Shown: positions 1 to 5,258 of the stretch, piece by piece | How positions within the stretch are numbered: the first letter of the stretch is position 1 | Layout: every line of letters begins with the position of its first letter | Assembly: GCA_003509235.1 (NCBI GenBank) | Contig: DONH01000010.1 | Span: 1-5,258 of the forward strand | Direction of reading: 5' to 3' | DNA from: Planctomycetaceae bacterium | GTDB taxonomy: Bacteria > Planctomycetota > Planctomycetia > Pirellulales > UBA1268 | Length of the DNA stretch: 5,258 nt | Notes under the pieces: generated by a model | Told to the model about the DNA's origin: nothing | The model's database searches: none | What the model saw: only the letters and a program-made list of their open reading frames with translations | Made by a program: the position numbers and the translations under genes

Positions 1-1062
1 CCTGTCAAGGTAGCTCACTACGAAGCTGTTATTCGTGACCGTCCAATTCTTGATGAAATGCGTGCCGAGTTTGACCTCGTCATACTCGATGAAGCACAGC
101 GGATCAAGAATCGCGCAAGCCAGACAAGCAAAGCAGTCTGTTCGATTCCACGAAAACGCTCATGGGCGTTGACAGGGACTCCGGTTGAGAATCGATCTGA
201 AGATCTTGTGGGTATCTTTGATTTTGTTGCACCAGGGCAGGTTCATGATGGTATGTCTCCTCGGGTTCTGGGTACTGCGGCCAAAGGGCATTGCCTCAGA
301 CGAACAAAAGACAAAGTCCTAAAAGATATGCCACCTCGACTTGATACTGATCGATATATTGAGCTTTCAAATGAACAGCGAGAGACGTATCGGAGGGCCG
401 AAGAGGAAGGTGTTCTGAGGCTTTCTGAGATGGGGCAGGAGGCAACCATTCAGCATGTGTTTGAACTAGTGCTGCGACTGAAGCAAATATGTAACTTTGA
501 TACGGCAACACGTGCAAGCGCGAAGACAGATTGCCTTGTAGCAGAGCTTGAAGAGGTGCAGTCCAGTGGCCGGAAGGCAATAGTCTTTAGTCAATGGGTC
601 GATACGCTTTCTCGTCTTCGTGAGAGATTGAAAAGTTTCGGACCACTCGAATATCACGGGGGTATGTCGACAGCAGCTCGAGATGAAGCCATCCAATCCT
701 TTCGAAATAAAAGCCAGCACTCGGTGCTCTTACTGTCATATGGAGCAGGTGCAGTGGGACTCAATCTCCAATTTTCACAATACGTTTTTCTGTTCGATAG
801 ATGGTGGAATCCAGCCATAGAGGATCAAGCGATCAACCGCGCTCATCGGATTGGAGCAGTGGGTGCGGTGACAGTTACAAAGTTTCTTTCTGTCGGCACA
901 ATTGAAGAGCGAATTGATGAAGTGTTAGCGAGGAAGCGGAACCTCTCTGATGTGATTCTTTCGCAGGCCGAGCCGGAGCCTGCTGTAAGTATGTCAGCCG
1001 AGGACATTTTTTCCTTATTCGGTCTCAAAGTCCCTGGTCAAGGAAACCGCCGAGCTGCCTAG
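1..1062 (+). CDS. SNF2-family DNA helicase/ATPase, C-terminal part (5' end outside window)
   Basis: The frame is open from the first base, so this is the C-terminal ~353 residues of a longer protein. The ATG at 58 is internal, because the codons before it (PVKVAHYEAVIRDRPILDEM) continue the domain. Visible motifs, numbered from the window edge: Walker B/motif II DEAQ (30-33), motif III with TGTPVEN (58-64), motif IV KAIVFSQW (from 192), motif V GLNLQ (from 253) followed by FDRWWNP, and motif VI RAHRIG (280-285). These define the second half of RecA lobe 1 and all of lobe 2 of an SNF2 ATPase, a family that moves along double-stranded DNA or remodels protein-DNA complexes using ATP. The protein ends about 70 residues after motif VI with no added domain. 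Motif VI lacks the usual Gln after RIG. Any N-terminal partner domain (SWIM finger or nuclease, for example) is out of view, so the exact role is unknown. Family call is firm; substrate is not. Confidence 0.93.
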   Translation, partial: PVKVAHYEAVIRDRPILDEMRAEFDLVILDEAQRIKNRASQTSKAVCSIPRKRSWALTGTPVENRSEDLVGIFDFVAPGQVHDGMSPRVLGTAAKGHCLRRTKDKVLKDMPPRLDTDRYIELSNEQRETYRRAEEEGVLRLSEMGQEATIQHVFELVLRLKQICNFDTATRASAKTDCLVAELEEVQSSGRKAIVFSQWVDTLSRLRERLKSFGPLEYHGGMSTAARDEAIQSFRNKSQHSVLLLSYGAGAVGLNLQFSQYVFLFDRWWNPAIEDQAINRAHRIGAVGAVTVTKFLSVGTIEERIDEVLARKRNLSDVILSQAEPEPAVSMSAEDIFSLFGLKVPGQGNRRAA

Positions 1063-1153
1063 GCGTCGCTGATTCGGGCCCGTGGTATCCGGTGTTCCCG
1101 GCATACACATGCTGATTTATGCGACTCTTCGCGCTATGGAAGCGATTTTGGGA

Positions 1154-1195
1154 CGATATCTTCATTCGCGACAATCAATTATCATGAAAAGATCG
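1154..1195. repeat. Imperfect inverted repeat in the mnmG leader
   Basis: The arms 1154-1165 (CGATATCTTCAT) and 1184-1195 (ATGAAAAGATCG) pair at 10 of 12 positions, with mismatches at 1158/1191 and 1160/1189, across an 18-base loop. The repeat ends 13 bases before the mnmG Shine-Dalgarno sequence. It could be an operator or a leader hairpin, or it could be chance, since the stem is AT-rich and broken. Confidence 0.35.
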
Positions 1196-1208
1196 ATGTC
1201 GTATCTCC

Positions 1209-1213
1209 GAAGG
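1209..1213 (+). promoter_or_regulatory. Ribosome binding site of mnmG
   Basis: GAAGG lies seven bases before the ATG at 1221. This supports that start over the nearby ATGs at 1184 and 1196, which are in other frames. Confidence 0.65.
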
Positions 1214-1220
1214 TGTTTGA

Positions 1221-3065
1221 ATGTCTGCGACCTATAACTTTGATGTGGTAGTTATTGGTGGGGGGCATGCTGGCGTCGAGGCAGCCGCAGCCGCAGCAAG
1301 GCTTGGTGCTCGAACGGCGCTGCTCACAGCCAACTGCGATACAGTTGGCCAGATGAGCTGCAACCCTGCCATTGGTGGCGTTGGGAAAGGGCAGTTGGTA
1401 CGCGAAGTCGATGCACTGGGTGGTCTCATGGGGCGCGCTATTGATGCCAGTGGTATTCAGTACCGTGTACTGAATCGTTCGAAAGGCCCGGCAATGCATG
1501 GGCCTCGGGCGCAGGCTGATAAGCGTCAGTATCAGATGGAGGTGAAGCATCTCGTTGAGTCGACACCGAATCTCGTGCTCCGGCAAGAAATGATTGAAGG
1601 GCTTCTGTTTGATACGCAGATAAAAGCTGGTGGAAAATCAGCGCGGAGGCAGATCGCAGGCGTCATTGCTCGAGGCGGAATCGAGTACCGTGCCGAGGCA
1701 GTTGTGCTCACAACAGGTACGTTTCTGCAGGCGGTCATGCATACGGGGGAAGCCCAGACGCCTGGTGGTCGAGCAGGGGAGGGGACAACTGCTGGAGTAA
1801 GCCACGCTCTTCAAGAAGTTGGCTTCCGGCTCAATCGATTCAAAACAGGCACGCCGTGCCGACTGCATGGTGGAACGATCGACACGAAGCAGCTGCAGGA
1901 ACAGCCAGGAGATGCGACTCCACAGCAGTTTTCTTTTTTGACAGACTCAATTCAACGAGAGCAGCTTTCATGTTGGATTACGAGAACGACTCCTGAAATT
2001 CATGAAGTGATCCGCCAGAATCTGCATCGTGCGCCAATGTACAGTGGCCAGATTAATTCACGTGGTCCACGTTACTGCCCAAGTATCGAAGACAAGGTTG
2101 TTCGTTTTTCGGATAAGGAGAGTCACCAACTTTTTCTCGAACCTGAGGGACAGCGGACGCACGAAGTGTACGTCAACGGTATTTCCACAAGCCTGCCAAG
2201 AGATGTTCAGGACGTTATTATTCGAATGATTCCTGGTCTCGAACAGGCAGAAATAATGCGGTATGGCTATGCCGTCGAATACGATTACGCCCCTCCGGAT
2301 CAGCTTACTCTAAGTCTTGAAAGCAAGCCTGTTTCGGGACTCTTTCTCGCTGGGCAGATTAACGGCACGACGGGATACGAAGAGGCAGCAGCACAAGGAC
2401 TTGTCGCTGGCACGAACGCCGCGCTGGGCCTTGGAAAAACAGAGCCGATGATTCTTTCGAGGGAAGAGTCGTACATCGGTGTATTAATCGATGACCTTGT
2501 GACTTGTGGCGTTGATGAACCGTACCGTATGTTCACAAGTCGGGCAGAGCACCGGCTTGCTTTACGGCACGACAATGCAGATAGGCGATTGACGCCAGTC
2601 GCCGAGAGGTACGGTCTCGCTGAACCTGATCGTGTCGATCGATTAAATCGAAAAGTCAGTGAGATTGAAGCAGCAATGACTGCGTTGGCTAGTCATCGTG
2701 TGGATGGAGTTACGCTTGCTGATCTTCTTAAACGACCGGAAGTGACATGGAAAAACTGCCTCGAAACGCTTCCGGCACTGTCTTCTGTTGCTCACGAGGT
2801 GGCATTACAGATCGAGAATGATATCCGGTATGCGGGATACCTTCGTGTTGAGCAACAGCGGATCGAGCGAAGGAAACAACACGGAGAAAAGCCAATTCCA
2901 GAGGAATTTGACTATGACAGGGTGAGGCATCTTCGAGCTGAGGCTCGCGAGAAACTCGAACAAATAAGACCCCGCACGTTGAGCCAGGCCGGTCGCGTGA
3001 GTGGTATTACTCCGTCGGATCTTGCCCTCATTCTATTGCACCTCAATCGGCCGGGCCGCGCATGA
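1221..3065 (+). CDS. mnmG: tRNA uridine-5-carboxymethylaminomethyl(34) synthesis enzyme MnmG (GidA)
   Basis: MnmG works in the cytoplasm with the GTPase MnmE to install the (carboxymethyl)aminomethyl group on wobble uridine 34 of certain tRNAs, using FAD, NADH and a methylene-tetrahydrofolate carbon. The 614 residues match the usual length of about 620-630. Seen in order: the Rossmann FAD loop [12 protein letters not shown] (11-22), MSCNPAIGG with the conserved Cys47, the first family signature [11 protein letters not shown] with conserved Cys286, the second signature [13 protein letters not shown] (382-394), and the helical C-terminal domain that binds MnmE, with NDIRYAGYL, then [13 protein letters not shown] and [10 protein letters not shown] near the end. 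The ATG start gives the normal N-terminus and has a Shine-Dalgarno sequence. No mnmE lies in the window. A glycosyltransferase gene follows 16 bases after the stop, so they are probably one operon. Nothing looks broken. Residues 21-26 are six alanines from a GCA/GCC run, a minor lineage detail. Confidence 0.98.
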   Translation: MSATYNFDVVVIGGGHAGVEAAAAAARLGARTALLTANCDTVGQMSCNPAIGGVGKGQLVREVDALGGLMGRAIDASGIQYRVLNRSKGPAMHGPRAQADKRQYQMEVKHLVESTPNLVLRQEMIEGLLFDTQIKAGGKSARRQIAGVIARGGIEYRAEAVVLTTGTFLQAVMHTGEAQTPGGRAGEGTTAGVSHALQEVGFRLNRFKTGTPCRLHGGTIDTKQLQEQPGDATPQQFSFLTDSIQREQLSCWITRTTPEIHEVIRQNLHRAPMYSGQINSRGPRYCPSIEDKVVRFSDKESHQLFLEPEGQRTHEVYVNGISTSLPRDVQDVIIRMIPGLEQAEIMRYGYAVEYDYAPPDQLTLSLESKPVSGLFLAGQINGTTGYEEAAAQGLVAGTNAALGLGKTEPMILSREESYIGVLIDDLVTCGVDEPYRMFTSRAEHRLALRHDNADRRLTPVAERYGLAEPDRVDRLNRKVSEIEAAMTALASHRVDGVTLADLLKRPEVTWKNCLETLPALSSVAHEVALQIENDIRYAGYLRVEQQRIERRKQHGEKPIPEEFDYDRVRHLRAEAREKLEQIRPRTLSQAGRVSGITPSDLALILLHLNRPGRA

Positions 3066-3085
3066 AAGGAAGCAGCGACTTGTGA
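3062..3085 (+). other. Seven-codon overlapping mini reading frame between mnmG and the glycosyltransferase
   Basis: An ATG at 3062 overlaps the mnmG stop (ATGA) and opens a frame reading MKGSSDL. Its TGA stop at 3083-3085 overlaps the glycosyltransferase GTG start (GTGA). The layout would allow ribosomes that finish mnmG to restart twice and reach the next gene. There is no Shine-Dalgarno sequence in front of this ATG, so any use would rely on termination-reinitiation. It may equally be coincidence. Confidence 0.25.
3066..3072 (+). promoter_or_regulatory. Ribosome binding site that decides the glycosyltransferase start
   Basis: AAGGAAG directly follows the mnmG stop and ends nine bases before the GTG at 3082. 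It picks that GTG over an upstream in-frame GTG at 3001, which lies inside mnmG and would add 27 residues that only shadow the mnmG frame. Confidence 0.7.
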
Positions 3086-4392
3086 AGATTGTTCAAATTA
3101 CAGCTGGTGCAGGGGGTCGAATCTGTGGGACATGCCTCCACGACAATGCACTTGTCCGGACTCTTCGTCAGCGAGGGCGGGAGGCTATGTTGGTGCCGGC
3201 ATACGTTCCAACAACGTCTGACGAGGAGAATGTGGCAGAATCAATTGTTGTGATGGGAGGTGTCAACGTTTTTCTGCAACAGAAGTCATCCCTTTTTCGC
3301 CGTACACCTCGTTGGATTGATTGGTTTTTTGATCGCCCGGTGCTCTTGCGAGCGTTATCACGTTGGACTGGAAATACTCGTCCTGCGGACCTCGGCCCGC
3401 TCACTGTTTCTACGTTGCAGGGGGAGGAGGGATGTCAACGGAAAGAGGTCTATCGATTGGCAGAGTGGTTGGCTCGTGATGTAAAGCCAGATGTTGTTCA
3501 CCTCTCAAATGTTCTTCTCCTTGGGCTAGCGAAAACGATAAGGCAGGCGACAGGTGCGTCTTTAGTGGTGACCCTCTCGGGTGAAGATCTTTTTATTTCT
3601 CAATTACCCGAACCGCATCAGCACGAGGTGCGGGAGTTGCTTGTCGAAAGAGCAGGTGATGTAGATCGGTTTATTGCGCTCAATCAACCCTACGCTGACC
3701 GTATGCAGAAGATTCTCGGCTGTCGGGAAGAGTGTGTTACGGTCATCCCGCATGGGATTGACCCAGAGGGTTTTCCAAACGATCCACCCGACCTGATTGC
3801 TCGGAGAACCACACGAGCTGATCGTCGAGTAATTGGTTATCTCGCAAGGGCGTGTCAGGAAAAAGGACTAGATCAGGTGATTCAGGCGACAGCACATCTT
3901 GTGGGAAAAGGGATGGATGTCGAATTAGTCGCGGCAGGAGCAACCATTCCGGCTGAGGAGGAATACTTGTTGAGTTGCCACACGCTGGCCCAAGAGCTAG
4001 GGATAGCTGAGCGGTTTTGCTGGCGAGGACAAGTTGATCGCAATGAGAAGATTGATTTATTAAAAGAGATTGATGTCTTCGCGATGCCAACGCCAGTTCC
4101 TGAGGCAAAGGGAATTCCAGTTATCGAAGCTATGGCGGCAGGCGTGCCAGTTGTTGCATCGGCCTCGGGTGCATTTCCTGAACTACTTGGTATTCATGAG
4201 GCATCGCCTGCTGGCGACGTGCACGTGCCGGGAGACATTGCCGATCTTGCGCGTTGTCTAGAAGAGATGCTTCGTAATGAAAAGCGGGCTGTTGATTATG
4301 GCATGGCCGGGCACGCTCGCGTGAGGAAACAATACCAGTCACATCATATGGCTGCCGCGCATGAATCTCTGTACGAAGAGGTACGACGGTAA
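3082..4392 (+). CDS. Glycosyltransferase family 4 (GT-B fold)
   Basis: This 436-residue protein probably transfers a sugar from a nucleotide-sugar donor to an unknown acceptor in the cytoplasm, at the membrane face or in storage or envelope glycan synthesis. Starting at GTG 3082, it opens with KIVQITAGAGG and CGTCLHDN (15-22), the glycine-rich first strand-loop of the acceptor domain, then a GGVNVFLQQK stretch. The donor domain begins after HGIDPEGF (from 224), with GYLARACQEKGLDQ (from 252). The EX7E motif typical of retaining GT4 enzymes spans Glu341 to Glu349 (PEAKGIPVIEAMAAGVPVVA). There is no signal peptide or membrane segment. From memory, the N-terminal CG-S/T-C plus QQK pattern is a subfamily common in planctomycetes. 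The gene sits 16 bases after mnmG and likely shares its transcript. Donor and acceptor cannot be told from sequence. Family call is firm. Confidence 0.92.
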   Translation: MKIVQITAGAGGRICGTCLHDNALVRTLRQRGREAMLVPAYVPTTSDEENVAESIVVMGGVNVFLQQKSSLFRRTPRWIDWFFDRPVLLRALSRWTGNTRPADLGPLTVSTLQGEEGCQRKEVYRLAEWLARDVKPDVVHLSNVLLLGLAKTIRQATGASLVVTLSGEDLFISQLPEPHQHEVRELLVERAGDVDRFIALNQPYADRMQKILGCREECVTVIPHGIDPEGFPNDPPDLIARRTTRADRRVIGYLARACQEKGLDQVIQATAHLVGKGMDVELVAAGATIPAEEEYLLSCHTLAQELGIAERFCWRGQVDRNEKIDLLKEIDVFAMPTPVPEAKGIPVIEAMAAGVPVVASASGAFPELLGIHEASPAGDVHVPGDIADLARCLEEMLRNEKRAVDYGMAGHARVRKQYQSHHMAAAHESLYEEVRR

Positions 4393-4480
4393 CTATTTAT
4401 TTCCAGAGACCAGTAGATTGGTGAGAGTCGCAGATTAGACGCGACGCATTGTTGTCAAACGGGCATGCCCATTAGAAAAC
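4393..4480. other. Intergenic region between convergent genes
   Basis: These 88 bases separate the ends of the glycosyltransferase and TerC genes, so transcription should stop here from both sides. The best hairpin is GTCGC (4427-4431) with GCGAC (4441-4445), a 5-bp stem with a nine-base loop and no T-run on either side. A perfect 10-base palindrome, GGGCATGCCC, lies at 4461-4470. No clear intrinsic terminator is seen, so Rho-dependent or weak bidirectional termination is possible. Confidence 0.45.
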
Positions 4481-5258
4481 CTACTCATCTGGAGAAGAGG
4501 TATCTGCATGCTCCTTGACCTCATTCTTTTTTGTTCCGGGAAATAGGAGAGATGCGGCGACACTGATGCCGATGAGGCTAATAATAACAAGAAGAGATGC
4601 CCATGGCGGCACAAGATGTCCTTGAGCGTGAGCGTCCCAACCTCCTATTTCTGCTACCCATTCAGTGTGATGGGCGGCTTCAGTAATCATCTTGCCGCCA
4701 ACAAAAACGAGAACAGCTGACAGTCCATAATTAAGAAAGCGGAAAAGATCCATGACTCCCGCCAAGAGAAAGTACAGTGCGCGGAGTCCAAGGATAGCGA
4801 AAACATTCGAGGTGAAAACAACGAACCGAAAATAATGGGCATGTTGATTAACAACTCCGAAGATCGCTGGCACACTGTCAACTGCAAAGAGGACGTCAGT
4901 ACTCTCAACAACAATAAGTACAAGGAAAAGTGGTGTTGCGACCCATCGTCCAGCTTCTTCAACGAAGAACCGGTCACCTGCAGGCTTGGTTGTGACAGGA
5001 ATAAACCGTCGGAAAAACTTTAGAAGGAGATTGTCTTCTGGATGCACATCTCCACTCGAAAAAGCAAGTTTCAGACCTGTGTAAACGAGGAATCCACCGA
5101 AGAGCCAAAGGATACCTTGGAATCGTTCAACAAGTTCTGCACCCACAAGAACAAAAGTCAGTCGCATTAAAACAGCACCGAGTATTCCCCAAAACAGGAC
5201 GCGGTATTGATATTTCAGTGGCACGCCGAAATAGCCGAAGACAACTGCAAATACAAAG
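4481..5258 (-). CDS. TerC/Alx-family integral membrane protein (5' end outside window)
   Basis: The frame is open through the right edge. The GTG at 5222-5224 is an internal valine codon, because the upstream codons read FVFAVVFGYFG, the end of the conserved first part of the family (after the SLDN-like motif, out of view). The visible 258 residues, numbered from the edge, resemble E. coli Alx: KYQYRVLFWGILGAVLMR (15-32), the FGGFLVYTGLK helix (about 53-63), the signature ESTDVLFAVDSVPAIFG with acidic residues E118, D121 and D127 in a membrane helix, then TSNVFAILGLRALYFLLAGV. About six or seven membrane segments are visible. Relatives (Alx, TerC, MeeF/MeeY) are linked to manganese export, metal loading of secreted proteins and tellurite resistance; no other ter genes are here, so a metal-homeostasis role is more likely. 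Two loops carry extra histidines (NQHAHYF and HHTEW...DAHAQGH). The tail is hydrophilic. The family's riboswitch, if present, would lie outside the window. Confidence 0.93.
   Translation of the reverse strand, partial: FVFAVVFGYFGVPLKYQYRVLFWGILGAVLMRLTFVLVGAELVERFQGILWLFGGFLVYTGLKLAFSSGDVHPEDNLLLKFFRRFIPVTTKPAGDRFFVEEAGRWVATPLFLVLIVVESTDVLFAVDSVPAIFGVVNQHAHYFRFVVFTSNVFAILGLRALYFLLAGVMDLFRFLNYGLSAVLVFVGGKMITEAAHHTEWVAEIGGWDAHAQGHLVPPWASLLVIISLIGISVAASLLFPGTKKNEVKEHADTSSPDE

Larger units (their letters stand above)
1063..1220. other. Intergenic region between SNF2 gene and mnmG
   Basis: This gap (1063-1220) contains no credible open frame and no tRNA-like fold. It holds only short GC-rich self-complementary stretches (CCGG-TGTTC-CCGG near 1089-1101 and CGCT-ATGGA-AGCG at 1132-1144, the latter followed by ATTTT), none strong enough to call a terminator. 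Its right end carries the inverted repeat and ribosome binding site listed separately. The gap is long enough for mnmG to have its own promoter, but I see no good paired -35/-10 boxes. Confidence 0.6.

Noticed and set aside
58..60. ATG as the start of the SNF2 protein
   Set aside because: It would leave out the P-loop (motif I), and the upstream codons stay open and fit the domain; the gene is simply cut by the window.
1132..1149. Terminator for the SNF2 gene (CGCT-ATGGA-AGCG then ATTTT)
   Set aside because: The stem has only four base pairs and the T-run is four bases, too weak to call.
1157..1185. Promoter for mnmG with TATCAT at 1180-1185 as a -10 box
   Set aside because: The -10 match is fair, but no acceptable -35 box lies 16-18 bases upstream (TATCTT at 17), and such hexamers are common by chance.
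1281..1300. GCAGCC triplet repeat in mnmG as a slippage-prone site
   Set aside because: It is only a few units long and in frame, coding the alanine-rich helix after the FAD loop, which is normal for this fold.
1182..1586. Long open frame on the minus strand overlapping the mnmG start, and similar antisense frames elsewhere
   Set aside because: They mirror the codon pattern of the true genes, have low-complexity Cys/Ser/Arg-rich translations, and show no recognisable domain.
3001..3081. Upstream GTG start at 3001 that would lengthen the glycosyltransferase by 27 residues
   Set aside because: It lies inside the conserved C-terminus of mnmG, has no fitting family sequence, and the GTG at 3082 has a Shine-Dalgarno sequence and begins exactly at the KIVQITAG first strand.
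5222..5224. GTG as the start of the TerC protein
   Set aside because: The frame continues upstream to the window edge with conserved family sequence (FVFAVVFGYFG), so it is an internal valine.

Overview
The window reads as ordinary chromosomal bacterial sequence of roughly balanced base composition (judged by eye). It holds four protein genes, two of them cut by the window edges. The glycosyltransferase has an N-terminal CGTC-LHDN signature and a GGVNVFLQQK stretch, and the SNF2 protein has a C-terminal half that departs from the common consensus. From memory, both look like versions common in Planctomycetota, so a planctomycete is my best guess. This is an inference from protein style, not a database result.

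Layout. Positions 1-1062 (+) are the C-terminal ~350 residues of an SNF2-family ATPase whose start lies left of the window. A 157-base gap follows, with no gene but with an imperfect inverted repeat just before the next ribosome binding site. Positions 1221-3065 (+) encode a complete MnmG (GidA), the FAD enzyme of wobble-uridine modification in tRNA. Only 16 bases later, a family 4 (GT-B) glycosyltransferase runs from a GTG at 3082 to 4392 (+). The junction holds a Shine-Dalgarno sequence and a seven-codon reading frame that overlaps both the mnmG stop and the glycosyltransferase start. An 88-base gap between convergent genes follows, and a TerC/Alx-family membrane protein runs leftward from beyond the right edge to 4481 (-).

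Working together. mnmG and the glycosyltransferase are very likely co-transcribed and may be translationally coupled, although no biochemical link between them is obvious. The SNF2 gene points the same way but has its own spacing, and the TerC gene is a separate, convergent unit. I see no RNA gene, mobile element, CRISPR array or phage feature, and no convincing new multi-gene system. The points most worth checking are the overlapping mini reading frame, the CxxC motif in the glycosyltransferase, the histidine-rich loops in the TerC protein and the altered motif VI in the SNF2 protein.
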